From contig NZ_WNXY01000012.1 in NCBI RefSeq assembly GCF_009733815.1, positions 111,940 to 175,939 of the forward strand: DNA of 64,000 nucleotides, read 5' to 3'. Numbering within the stretch: the first letter of the stretch is position 1; the number at the start of each line of letters is the position of its first letter. The translations under genes were made by a program, and so were the position numbers. This DNA comes from Pseudactinotalea suaedae (GTDB taxonomy: Bacteria; Actinomycetota; Actinomycetes; Actinomycetales; Beutenbergiaceae). The notes beneath the pieces were generated by a model. That model was not told the origin of the DNA. It searched no databases and saw nothing but the letters and a program-made list of their open reading frames with translations. Below, one piece after another: positions 36,948 to 45,836 of this stretch.

Positions 36948-37289
36948 GGCGGCGATTCCTGTCCCTTCGCGTGACCGACAGCACTTCCCGTGGCGTCACC
37001 AGCGTGCGGCACCGAGGTTGGCTCAAGTCTATGCGTTGAGGCGCCGACGAGGCCGACCCAGCCGGTCGCGTGCGTACCCGGCCCTCTCACCACGACGACA
37101 CCCGCCCGGAGTAGCCAAGGGCATCGAGTGCACTCATCAGAGCCCCTCGGGGCCCATGAGTCACAGCTGTCGCTCCATGATCCGCCGCGCAGGCGCAAGA
37201 GTGCTCTGGGCACGAGCCTCCCGCTGTCGCGCCTAGGATGGGGGAAAGACGTCAGGCGAGAGGCCTGGGGCATGAAGGGGTCTTACCCG
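36948..37289. other. Gene-free divergent region between the two GAF-ANTAR genes
   Basis: A 342-nt stretch with no convincing coding frame separates the divergent regulators. It should contain both promoters. A GGGTAC on the minus strand (37079-37074) has only a GTGT at 18 nt spacing, a poor stress-sigma match. No other elements stand out. Confidence 0.6.
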
Positions 37290-38051
37290 ATGAGTGACAG
37301 CACGCTGGCGCGTGAGCTTGCGCTCCTGGTGGAGCGTCTCCACCAGGCGCCCGACTCCGGTCAGACGGCTGCGGAGGTCGTCGACTATGCCCGCCAGCAG
37401 CTCGGGGCCGACCACGCAGGCATCACCCTGATCAAGGGCGGCGGCCAGCTCCAGACCGTGGTGCCGACCGACCCGATCGTCGAAGAGCTGGACCGCCTGC
37501 AGAACCAGCTGGGTGAAGGCCCGTGCCATGACAGTGCTTACGAAGGTGAGACCTTCGTCTCTCAGGACCTGGCGGCAGATTCCCGCTGGCCGTTGTGGGC
37601 TCCCCGAGCGGTGTCCCTCGGCATCGGTAGTGCTCTCGGTGCTGCACTGGTCGACAAGACGGGTGAACGCAGGCTCGGATCGCTGAACCTCTTCTGGCAG
37701 CAGCCTCGGGTCTTCTCCTCCGACGAGCTCGCCTTCGCACATCTCCTGACGCGCCATGCTGCGCTCGCCTTGGTGGCTTCACTGACCGTCGAAGGTCTCA
37801 ATCTCGCGCTGGACGGCCGCAAGCGGATCGGGCAGGCGCAGGGCATCCTGATGGAGCGGCATGGCCTCGACGAAGATCAGGCCTTCGCGGTGCTGAAGCG
37901 GTACTCCCAGGACCACAACATCAAGTTGCGTGAGCTCGCCGAGCAGCTCGTGCAAGACAGACAGCTGCCACGCAACGGCAGCGTGTCGCGTCGTCACAAC
38001 GGCTCGATCGATCGCGATGAGTCCGCGGGGGCCGAACCCGTAGCGCTGTGA
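37290..38051 (+). CDS. GAF and ANTAR domain-containing RNA-binding regulator (second copy)
   Basis: The 253-aa protein has a GAF domain (HAGITLIKGGGQLQTVVPTDPIVEELD ... GEGPCHDSAYEG ... SRWPLWAPRAVSLGIGSALG) and an ANTAR module (LALDGRKRIGQAQGILMERHGLDEDQAFAVLKRYSQDHNIKLRELAEQLVQ). The ANTAR part is more canonical than in the neighbour. ATG 37290 is favoured because AAGGGG lies 9 nt upstream; ATG 37272 is an alternative. The tail (residues 225-253) is polar. It is divergent from the first copy. Confidence 0.93.
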   Translation: MSDSTLARELALLVERLHQAPDSGQTAAEVVDYARQQLGADHAGITLIKGGGQLQTVVPTDPIVEELDRLQNQLGEGPCHDSAYEGETFVSQDLAADSRWPLWAPRAVSLGIGSALGAALVDKTGERRLGSLNLFWQQPRVFSSDELAFAHLLTRHAALALVASLTVEGLNLALDGRKRIGQAQGILMERHGLDEDQAFAVLKRYSQDHNIKLRELAEQLVQDRQLPRNGSVSRRHNGSIDRDESAGAEPVAL

Positions 38052-38405
38052 GCGTCGTCGTCGCGCGCTGAGGACCGTCCCGGACACGGCGTAGATCACA
38101 ACGCTGTGCAGGGTCGGCCGACCAAACGGTGAGGCGTCGAGCGTCCCGGCGCCGTTCATACGCGCTCCCATCCGCAGCGCAGCGTCAGACAGCTCCGCCA
38201 GGGTCGATATGTCCTGTGCATGCATTTCCGGTCCATGGGGAACCGGGGCAGGCACCCTTGAACGCACCTGGCTGCCATCACCCTGGGGCCGGCACCAACG
38301 TCGAGAGCGCGCTACAGATGACCACGTCGTTGGCACGCGCACCGGGTACGGACGGCGCTCAACGAGACCCCACCCACCTCCTCAAGATCACAGATCGGAC
38401 TACCC
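38052..38405. other. Gene-free region upstream of the SPW-repeat gene
   Basis: A 354-nt stretch holds no gene I can support. A minus-strand frame through 38222-38052 (starting MHAQDISTLAELSDAALRMG) looks somewhat protein-like but runs into the antisense of the ANTAR gene. A GGGTAC at 38344-38349 lacks a GTTT at the right distance. Confidence 0.5.
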
Positions 38406-38804
38406 ATGCGCGTCATCCCCAGCAAGACCCACACCATCATCGGCGTCCTCGTCGGCATCATCCTGATCGTCGCCCCCTGGCTGCTCGGTTTCAGCGACGA
38501 GCCGACGGCGACGCGGGTCGCCATCATCGTCGGCGCCTTCATCCTGGTCAACGAGCTCATCACCACCAGCCCCGCCAGCCCGCTGAAGCTGATCCCGATG
38601 CGCGTGCACCTCGTGCTCGACGTCCTGACCGGCATCTTCCTGGCGGCCTCACCCTGGCTGTTCGGGTTCGCCGACGAGGAGACCAACGCGTGGCTCCCCC
38701 ACCTCGTCGTCGGCATCCTCGTGGCCGGGTACGCCCTGATGACCAACCCGACGGACGCCCGCGACCGCCGCGACGACACCACCACAGCTGCCGCCAGGCG
38801 GTGA
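38406..38804 (+). CDS. SPW-repeat membrane protein
   Basis: The 132-aa protein has four short hydrophobic helices in two similar units, each with a P-W-x-x-G-F motif: APWLLGFSDE and SPWLFGFADE. This is the duplicated SPW repeat. The C-terminal 18 residues are charged (DARDRRDDTTTAAARR). Members are common in actinobacterial and proteobacterial stress loci; the role is unknown. ATG 38406 begins MRVIPSKTHTIIG. Confidence 0.9.
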   Translation: MRVIPSKTHTIIGVLVGIILIVAPWLLGFSDEPTATRVAIIVGAFILVNELITTSPASPLKLIPMRVHLVLDVLTGIFLAASPWLFGFADEETNAWLPHLVVGILVAGYALMTNPTDARDRRDDTTTAAARR

Positions 38805-38935
38805 GCGCCACGCAGGCGCCGTCCCCGGTCCCGACGGCGACCTGACAGGCGCTCCCGCCTGGATGGGCGCGGTCGGCCGGTCTCGATCCGAGGCCGGCCG
38901 GCCGCGCCCGGGGCACACCGAAGAAGGAGACACCG

Positions 38936-39709
38936 ATGCCGCTGATGGACACGTCCGCGATCCCCGAGGGGCTGACGACCGTGAGCGACGGCGTCGAGAT
39001 GATCAGCCACGGCGGCGTCAACTGCTACCTCGTCGACACCGGCGCCGGGCCGGTCCTGGTCGACGGCGGGCTGCCGGGAACCTGGACGCTGTTGCAGCAG
39101 GCGCTGGCGGCCCGCGGCCTCACCCCGGCCGACCTCCGTGGCGTGTATCTGACGCATGCGCACTTCGACCACGTCGGGATGTGCCGCCGGCTGCTGGAGG
39201 ATCACCACACACGGACGCACGTCCATCCGCGCGATGCGCCGCTGGCGCGTCACCCCTACCGGTACGCGCACCAGTCGCCCCGACTCCGCTACCCGTTCCG
39301 CTACCCCCGGGCGATCCCCGGTCTGGTCCGGATGACGCTGGCGGGAGGGCTGGCCGTCAAGGGCATCTCGGCGGTCCCCGACGTGCAGCCCGACGAGGTG
39401 CTACCCGACACCGGTGGCCTCGTGCCGGTCTTCACGCCCGGCCACACCTATGGGCACTGCGCGCTGCTGCTGCCCGATCGCCACATCCTGTTCTCGGGCG
39501 ACGCGCTCGTCACCTACGACCCCTACACCGCCCTGACCGGTCCTCGCGTGGTCGCCCGCGCGGCCACGGCCGACGTCACCGCAGCCCTCGCGTCGTTGGA
39601 CGCGATCGAGGAGACCGGAGCGGCGCTGGTGCTGCCCGGCCACGGCGCACCGTTCCGCAGCGGCGCCGAGGAGGCCGTCGCTGCGGCCCGCAGCGTCGGC
39701 GTCGCCTGA
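38936..39709 (+). CDS. MBL-fold metallo-hydrolase
   Basis: The 257-aa protein has THAHFDHVGM (HxHxDH) and TPGHTYGHCALLL, then LFSGDALVTYDP, followed by LVLPGHGAPF. These are the five metal-ligand regions of glyoxalase II-like metallo-beta-lactamases. AAGAAGGAGA precedes ATG 38936. The substrate is unresolved. It sits alone between the SPW gene and a small broken gene. Confidence 0.93.
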   Translation: MPLMDTSAIPEGLTTVSDGVEMISHGGVNCYLVDTGAGPVLVDGGLPGTWTLLQQALAARGLTPADLRGVYLTHAHFDHVGMCRRLLEDHHTRTHVHPRDAPLARHPYRYAHQSPRLRYPFRYPRAIPGLVRMTLAGGLAVKGISAVPDVQPDEVLPDTGGLVPVFTPGHTYGHCALLLPDRHILFSGDALVTYDPYTALTGPRVVARAATADVTAALASLDAIEETGAALVLPGHGAPFRSGAEEAVAAARSVGVA

Positions 39710-39741
39710 AGGGTTTCTCACCCCGCGCCTCGACGGGCGTG

Positions 39742-40047
39742 TCACAGCATGGCGAGGATCTCGTCGGCGATGGCGTCGATCGGGTCCTGGTCCGGGTCGA
39801 TGTGCTCGACGGCGCGCAAGCCGATCAGACCCTGCAACGGACAGGCGAGCTATGAATCGGCGAACGCTCGCGGGTCCGTGGGATCCGCTGTCGGGATCGA
39901 CGGGATCGTGCCGTCGGCCCACGGGGTCAGGGCATGCGGTGAGCGGCGCAGCTCGAGCCTGAGCTGCAGCGCAGCGCCCAGTGCGGGGTCCGCATAACCC
40001 TGGAGGCGGGCCCGGTACACCTCCTTGGACCGGCTGTCCGCTCGCAT
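39742..40047 (-). pseudogene. Small gene interrupted by an in-frame amber codon
   Basis: From ATG 40047 (GAGG upstream) the frame encodes 65 residues and stops at TAG 39850-39852. The same frame then continues for 35 codons (LACPLQGLIGLRAVEHIDPD...IADEILAML) to TGA at 39742-39744. The downstream part has high-GC third positions and protein-like sequence. An intact version would be about 101 aa. No family is recognised. It may be a pseudogene, a base error, or stop readthrough. Confidence 0.6.
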
Positions 40048-40241
40048 GGGTGCACCTCTTTCGCACTCCCGTACGGCTCTGTGCAGCCGGACCGTTGAGT
40101 CGGAGTTGACTGGGTGTTCAGCACCCGAGACAGCGAATCTGGGGTGTCGGAGACCGATCCTCACGGGGTCGCCGGACGGTGCCGCACCATCGAGAAGCCA
40201 TCGCCACCGGTGACGGCGCTGAGTACGCTGTGCTCGGGATC

Positions 40242-40253
40242 GCCGATATCGGC
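40242..40253. promoter_or_regulatory. Perfect 12-bp palindrome upstream of the molybdopterin operon
   Basis: GCCGATATCGGC is a perfect palindrome about 70 nt before the molybdopterin oxidoreductase start. It is a plausible repressor site, but short palindromes occur by chance in GC-rich DNA. Confidence 0.4.
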
Positions 40254-40321
40254 ACCGACGACGTTGTGGGTGCCCGAGTCATCGACCTCGCTCACCGGAT
40301 CACTATCTGAGGGGTCGGTAC

Positions 40322-40903
40322 ATGGCCATCTTCGGCGGACGTCGTCGCAACGACAACCCGAACCTTCCGCCTGGTCAGCACCTGACCGAGTCCTTCCCCG
40401 TGCTGTCGGCCGGCCCCACGCCGTCGATCAGCGCAGACGACTGGGAGTTCTCCATCCGCACCGAGGGCGGCGACATCCACCGGTGGAGCTGGCAGGAGCT
40501 CCTCGCTCTCCCGGCCGAGGACGTCACGGTCGACATCCATTGCGTCACGAGCTGGTCCAAGCTGGGCACCGGGTGGAGAGGCGTGTCGCTGGACACCCTG
40601 TTCGCCGACGTCGACACGGGCCTGGACTACGTCATGGCGCACTCCTACGGCGGCTACACCACCAACCTCCCGCTCGAGGAGGTTCTCGAGGGGCGGGCAT
40701 GGATCGCTTACGAGTACGACGGCGAACCGCTCGACCCGGAGCACGGCGGCCCCGCACGGCTGCTGGTGCCGCACCTGTATTTCTGGAAGAGCGCCAAGTG
40801 GGTCCGCGGCCTGGTCATGCAGGACGACGACTACCCGGGCTTCTGGGAGGAGAACGGCTACCACCTGCACGGGGACCCGTGGCGGGAGGAGCGCTACGCG
40901 TGA
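40322..40903 (+). CDS. Sulfite oxidase-like molybdopterin oxidoreductase
   Basis: The 193-aa cytosolic protein has the conserved Cys (C74) in VDIHCVTSWSKL, the likely molybdenum ligand, and RGVSLDTLF, then AHSYGGYTTNLPLEEVL and GPARLLVPHLYFWKSAKWV. The length and pattern match the MsrP/YedY-like single-domain members without a signal peptide. It is coupled by a 4-nt overlap to a flavin reductase and then DUF6510, an arrangement that recurs in actinobacteria. The natural substrate is unknown (S- or N-oxides are candidates). Confidence 0.9.
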   Translation: MAIFGGRRRNDNPNLPPGQHLTESFPVLSAGPTPSISADDWEFSIRTEGGDIHRWSWQELLALPAEDVTVDIHCVTSWSKLGTGWRGVSLDTLFADVDTGLDYVMAHSYGGYTTNLPLEEVLEGRAWIAYEYDGEPLDPEHGGPARLLVPHLYFWKSAKWVRGLVMQDDDYPGFWEENGYHLHGDPWREERYA

Positions 40904-41625
40904 GGAGGCCACCTGTCGGCTGGTTCACCGGCAGCCTGGTCCGGGCCACCTCCCTGACTGACTCGGCGCGAAGCCTTACCTTCTCGGTGCCCGGTTGGCC
41001 GGGCAACCTCGCTGGGCAGCATGTCGACCTGCGGCTGACCGCATCCGACGGCTACCAGGCCACCCGCTCCTACTCGATCGCCAGCGTCGGACCCGACACC
41101 GACGTCGAGCTCGCCGTCGAGCGGCTGCCGGACGGCGAGGTCTCCCCCTTCCTCGTGGACGACCTCGAGGTCGGCGACAGCGTGGAGCTCCGCGGACCGC
41201 TCGGTGGCTGGTTCGTGTGGCGACCCGAACACCCCGAACCCGTGCAGCTGATCGCCGGCGGCTCCGGCGTCGTCCCGTTGCTCGCGATGACACGCGCACA
41301 CACCGACGCGCGCAGCACCGTGCCGATGCAGCTGCTGTACTCGCTGCGCACGCCGGAAGACGCGCTGTACCGGGACGAGCTTCAGCAGCGGTCCTCGACC
41401 ACTCCCACCACCTGGCACTACACCCGCACGGTGCCTCCGGGGTGGACCCGAGCAGCCGGACGCCTCACGCCGGACGACCTCCGGAGCGCGACGCTGCCTC
41501 CCGAGCGGGGACCGCTCACCTTCGTCTGCGGACCGACCGGGTTCGTGGAGACGGTCGCCCGCGGCCTCATCGACCTCGGCCACCAGCCCGACAGCATCCG
41601 CACCGAGCGTTTCGGAGGCATCTGA
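40900..41625 (+). CDS. FAD/NAD-binding ferredoxin reductase-type oxidoreductase
   Basis: The 241-aa protein has FAD-binding ATRSYSIAS (RxYS), a GPLGGWFVW loop, NAD-binding GGSGVVPLLAM, and C-terminal FVCGPTGFVE. This FNR fold lacks a ferredoxin domain, so it passes NAD(P)H electrons to a partner, most simply the upstream molybdopterin subunit, by context. GTG 40900 overlaps the stop of that gene. It also overlaps DUF6510 by one base (TGATG). Confidence 0.9.
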   Translation: MRRPPVGWFTGSLVRATSLTDSARSLTFSVPGWPGNLAGQHVDLRLTASDGYQATRSYSIASVGPDTDVELAVERLPDGEVSPFLVDDLEVGDSVELRGPLGGWFVWRPEHPEPVQLIAGGSGVVPLLAMTRAHTDARSTVPMQLLYSLRTPEDALYRDELQQRSSTTPTTWHYTRTVPPGWTRAAGRLTPDDLRSATLPPERGPLTFVCGPTGFVETVARGLIDLGHQPDSIRTERFGGI

Positions 41626-41876
41626 TGCAGCACCTCGACGGCAACGTCCTCGCAGGTCCGGCCTCCGAGCTCTTTCCCTCCGAGCCGACGACGACGCGAG
41701 GCCAGTGCCTGTCGTGCTCGGACATCGCCACCCTGGCCCAGGCGATGGTCTACGGCGCCCCGATGGGGTACGTCGTCCGCTGCCGTGGCTGCGACGGCGT
41801 CCTCGTGGTGATCACCGAGCATGACGGGCAGACGACCGTGAACATGCATAGCCTTCGCCTGCTGTCCGAACTCTGA
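41625..41876 (+). CDS. DUF6510 family zinc-ribbon protein
   Basis: The 83-aa protein has RGQCLSCSD and VVRCRGCDGVLVVI, giving two CxxC pairs that should bind one zinc. MQHLDGNVLAG at the start and MHSLRLL near the end fit DUF6510. It is third in the molybdopterin operon, coupled by TGATG to the flavin reductase. It may be an accessory of the oxidoreductase. Confidence 0.85.
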   Translation: MQHLDGNVLAGPASELFPSEPTTTRGQCLSCSDIATLAQAMVYGAPMGYVVRCRGCDGVLVVITEHDGQTTVNMHSLRLLSEL

Positions 41877-41956
41877 CCGACCGGGAGACTGCGACGTTGC
41901 GCGCGTCGTGGGCGCCCGGTGCTCGCCGAGCTCGGTGGCGGTCTCGGCGGGATGCC

Positions 41957-43496
41957 TCAGTCCGGGAGCGAGGTGTGCTCACCCACGTGCGCGCGCGGCG
42001 CAGGGATGAGAGCCGCGACCACGGCACAGAGGACAGCGGCCACGAGGCAGAGCAGCAGGGCGGTCGCGAACCCGGAGCTGCTGGGACCGCTGGCCGCCCC
42101 GCCCGCCGTGGAGGCGCCTGCCAGCACGGCGCCGACCACCGCGGCGGCCGTACTCGTGCCGAGCGAGCGCATCAAGGTGTTGAGACCGTTCGCGGCACCG
42201 GTCTCGTGCGCGGGCACCGCTCGCATGATGAGCGTCGGCATGGCGGCGTAACCGAGCCCGATCCCGACCCCGATCGCGATGTTGATCGCGAGGATGTGCC
42301 CCGCGCGCAGGTCGAGCGCGACGGCGACGGCGTAGCTCAGGGCAATCACCGCGCCACCGGCGACGAAGAGCGCCTTGGGCCCGGTTCGTCGCTCGATGCG
42401 GCCGGCCAGCGGTGAGACCGCGAGCATCGCCAGCCCGGCGGGCATCATGATCATGCTCGCCGCGAGGATGTCGAGGCCCAGACCGCCGAGCTCGGCCGGC
42501 AGCTCCAACAGCTGCGGGAACACGATGTTGGACCCGAACAACGCGAAACCCATCGCGACCGAGGCCAGGTTGGTCAGCAGCACCGGCGCCCGCGCGCTGA
42601 CGCGCAGGTCGACCAAGGGGTTGGTCACGCGCATCTCGTAGATGCCCCAGCCGAGCAGGACCACGACGCCGCCGCCGAGCAGACCCAGGGTGGCCGGGGA
42701 GAGCCACCCCCCAGTCGCTCCCCCGCGAGATCGCCAGCAGCACGCCGGTGAGCCCGACGGCCAGCCCCACGGCGCCGACCAGGTCGAGCCGCCCACCGGT
42801 GCGCATGGTGCTGGGCGGCACCAGTGCGAGCATCAGGACCAGTGAGACGAGTCCGAGCAGCGTCGCCAGGACGAAGACCGCGTGCCACTCGAAGTAGCGC
42901 ACGACGAGCGCGCTCACCGGGAGCCCGATGGCGCCGCCCACGCCGAGGGTGGCGCTGACCAGTGCGATCGCCGCTCCCAGGCGCTGCTGATGCAGGACGT
43001 CCCGCAGGATCGAGATCCCCAGCGGAATCACACCCATGCCGGCGCCCTGCAGCCCGCGGCCGAGGATGAGCAGCCCGATCCCTGGCGACAGCGCGCTGAG
43101 GAGAGCCCCGCCTGCGAGCAGCGCCAGCAGGACGACGGCGACGCGTCGCTTGCCGTACATGTCGCCGAGCTTTCCCGAGATCGGCGTGCAGATCGCCGAC
43201 ACCAGCAGCGTGATCGTGATGACCCACGCGGTGTCGTCGCGCGGTGCGTCGAGGAGCTCCGGGAGCTCCGCCTGGATCGGGATGAGGATGGTCTGGGTGA
43301 AGGACGCGCTCATCCCCGCGAACGCCAGCGCGGCGATGACGGGTCCCTCGCGGTGGCCGCGACGCAAGCGCGCGCGCTCATCGCGCTTCACGGACGGGCT
43401 CGGGCGGGAAGGCTCGGGTCGAGGTGGGGCGCGCGACTCATCGGGAACGACGCTAGCCGACGGCGAGGGCGAGGCGCGGCCCTGCTCAGCGATCAC
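41957..43496 (-). pseudogene. MFS drug/proton exporter (EmrB/QacA-like), split by a homopolymer frameshift
   Basis: From 43496 (GTG) the frame gives an Arg/Ser/Pro-rich cytosolic N-terminus and the first six or seven transmembrane helices, including GKLGDMYGKRRVAV (MFS motif A) and LGRGLQGAGMGVIPLG. It reads normally to LLAISRGSDWG and then loses hydrophobicity. The other frame supplies WLSPATLGLLGGG and the remaining helices to a stop at 41957. With one G fewer in the six-G run (42707-42712) the junction reads SDWGWLSPATLG, the usual DHA2-family linker. The gene is probably about 510 aa. A sequencing error in the homopolymer or slippage-prone inactivation are both possible. Confidence 0.85.
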
Positions 43497-43580
43497 ACGG
43501 ACACGCTGCCGACGGTCAGCACGGCCGGTGCGCGACCCGCGCCCCCACCGCGCGCGGGCGGCTGAGACGGGGCCCCGCCG

Positions 43581-45836
43581 TCACCGGATCGTGAACCTCG
43601 CCGTCAGCAGGGCCTCGTCCCGTGACGACGGACCGACGAGGACGTCGACGTCACCCGGCTCGACGACTCGTCGGCCCTCGGCGTCCACGATCGTGCAGTC
43701 CGCGACCGGCAGCGGCAGACGCACACGTGCTGACGCGCCCGGCTCCAGCAGCACCTGCTGGTAGCCCTTCAGCTCCTTGTCGGCCCAGCTCGCGCTGGTG
43801 ACGTCGTCGCGCACGTACAGCTGCACGGTCTCGCGCACCGGGCGGTGACCGGTGTTGGCGACCGTCACCTCGGCGACGACCACCTGATCGGGTCGCACCG
43901 AGGTCGAGGACAGCGTCAGGTCCGAGTACTCGACGGCAGAGTAGGCGCGTCCCTGACCGAACACCCACGCTGGAGACTGCGTGAGGTCGGCGTAGCGGTC
44001 ACCGTGCTGGCCGCGGATCTGGTTGTAGTACGTCGGTTGCTGCCCGACATGACGGGCGAACGAGATCGGGAGACGCCCACTGGGCTCGACCTGCCCGAGC
44101 ACGATCTCGGCGATCGCACGTCCGCCCTGCATGCCCGGGTTGGCCGCCCAGAGCACCGCTGCAGCGCCCACCACGCTCGATGGAAGGACGAGCGGCTTCG
44201 AGGCCAGCAGCACCACGATCACCGGCGTCCCGGTTGCGATCAGGGCGTCGAGCAGCGCGATCTGTCCCCCGATGAGCTCCAGCGTCGCCGTCGACCGTCC
44301 CTCACCGACCAGCTCGATGTGATCCCCGACGACCGCCACGACGGCGTCGGCCTGCTCCGCCTCGGCGACCGCCTCGGCGATCAGCGCATCGTCCGGGTCG
44401 CAGGCCCGGACGACGGGTGGCCGCGGCTGCCCGTCGGGGAAGGTCGCTCCGCGCGAGCTCGGCTCGAGGTCGAGGATGTCGGCGCCACGGGAGTAGGTGA
44501 TCGTCGAGCCCGCGGGTGCGTGCTCCCGCAGCCCGTCGAGCACGGTCACGATCAGCTCTCGCGGCTGCCCGTCGATCCAGCCCGCCTGTCCGGAGCCACC
44601 GGCCCAGTCCCCCAGCTGGTACTGGGCGTCGTCGGCGAGCGGACCGGCCACGCTGATCCGCAGCGGCCTGCTCGCCGCGCCGGCCGCGCCGGGGGCGACT
44701 CCGAGCGGCAACGTCCCGTCGTTCTCGAGGAGCACGATCGAGCGTCGCGCCGTCTCGAGGTTGAGGTCGGTGTGGGCGGACTGCCCGACGACGCTCTCAC
44801 GACCCCCGTCCGGCAGGCGTGGGTCCTCGAAGAGTCCGAGGTCGAACTTGATCGTCAGGATCCGGGCGACGGCGTCGTCGAAGGCGTCGTCCGTGAGCAG
44901 TCCCGTCTCGACCGCCTCGAGCGCGCCCTCGAAGAATCGGGGCGTCGTCATGATCATGTCGTTGCCGGCCCTCGTGGCCGCCACCGCGGCACGGGCGTAG
45001 TCGGGCTGCACCCGCTGCTCCCAGACCATCCGCCCGACGTTGTCCCAGTCCGTCACGAGCATGCCGGTGTAGCCCCACTCGTCCTTCAGGACCTCGGTGA
45101 GCAGCCAGTCGTTGACGACGATCGGGACGCCGTCGGTGGTCTGGTACCCGAGCATGAAGGTGCGGCACCCTTCACGTGCCACCCGCTCGAACGGCGGCAG
45201 GAACCAGGACCGCAGCTTGCGGCGCGACAGATCGGCCTCGCTGGCGTCGCGACCGCCCTGGGTCTCGGAGTAGCCGGCGAAGTGCTTGGCGGTCGCGAGG
45301 ATCGCCGTGCGATCGGCCATCCCCTCCCCCTGGTACCCGCGCACCATCGCGCTGGCGAGCTCGCCGATGAGGTGCGGGTCCTCGCCGAACGTCTCGTCGA
45401 CGCGCCCCCACCTCAGGTCACGTGCGATGCACAGCACCGGCGAGAACGTCCAGTGGATGCCGGTCGCGGCCACCTCGACCGCCGTCGCACGTGCGACGCG
45501 CTCGAGCAGCCCTGGGTCCCACGACGCGGCCATGCCCAGCTGGGTGGGGAAGATCGTCGCACCGGGCCAGAACGAGTGGCCGTGGATGCAGTCCTCGGCC
45601 ACCAGCAGCGGGATCCGTAGCCTGGTCTGTGCGGTCAGCCGGTTGGCCTCCACGATGCGCTCGGGCGAGGTGTGCAGGATCGAGCCGGCGTGGCGCACCT
45701 GCACGGCCTCGGCGAGGTCGTCCCGCGCATCCAGCTGGAGCATCTGCCCGACCTTCTCGGCGATGCTCATCCGCGACACCAGATCCGCGACCCGGTCCGC
45801 CGTCGGCAGGGCGGGGTCGCGGAACGGCTCGCTCAC
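43581..45836 (-). CDS. Glycoside hydrolase family 3 (beta-glucosidase-like)
   Basis: The 751-aa enzyme has a (beta/alpha)8 domain with ETFGEDPHL, KHFAGYS, and the nucleophile D263 in VTDWDN. The second alpha/beta sandwich has VVAVVGDHIELVGEGRS and LLASKPLVL, and the C-terminal fibronectin-like domain has ANTGHRPVRETVQLYV. There is no signal peptide, so it acts in the cytoplasm on imported oligosaccharides. It is the last gene of the transporter operon (GTG overlapping the permease stop). The family includes beta-glucosidases, xylosidases and N-acetylglucosaminidases; the exact one is not evident. Confidence 0.93.
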   Translation of the reverse strand: MSEPFRDPALPTADRVADLVSRMSIAEKVGQMLQLDARDDLAEAVQVRHAGSILHTSPERIVEANRLTAQTRLRIPLLVAEDCIHGHSFWPGATIFPTQLGMAASWDPGLLERVARATAVEVAATGIHWTFSPVLCIARDLRWGRVDETFGEDPHLIGELASAMVRGYQGEGMADRTAILATAKHFAGYSETQGGRDASEADLSRRKLRSWFLPPFERVAREGCRTFMLGYQTTDGVPIVVNDWLLTEVLKDEWGYTGMLVTDWDNVGRMVWEQRVQPDYARAAVAATRAGNDMIMTTPRFFEGALEAVETGLLTDDAFDDAVARILTIKFDLGLFEDPRLPDGGRESVVGQSAHTDLNLETARRSIVLLENDGTLPLGVAPGAAGAASRPLRISVAGPLADDAQYQLGDWAGGSGQAGWIDGQPRELIVTVLDGLREHAPAGSTITYSRGADILDLEPSSRGATFPDGQPRPPVVRACDPDDALIAEAVAEAEQADAVVAVVGDHIELVGEGRSTATLELIGGQIALLDALIATGTPVIVVLLASKPLVLPSSVVGAAAVLWAANPGMQGGRAIAEIVLGQVEPSGRLPISFARHVGQQPTYYNQIRGQHGDRYADLTQSPAWVFGQGRAYSAVEYSDLTLSSTSVRPDQVVVAEVTVANTGHRPVRETVQLYVRDDVTSASWADKELKGYQQVLLEPGASARVRLPLPVADCTIVDAEGRRVVEPGDVDVLVGPSSRDEALLTARFTIR

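Noticed and set aside
38052..38222. Minus-strand protein-like frame antisense to the region after the ANTAR gene
   Set aside because: It continues into the antisense of a real gene, has no clear start site and no family.
38344..38349. GGGTAC in front of the SPW gene as a stress promoter
   Set aside because: No GTTT-like hexamer at 14-16 nt; only a GTTG at 11 nt, outside the consensus spacing.
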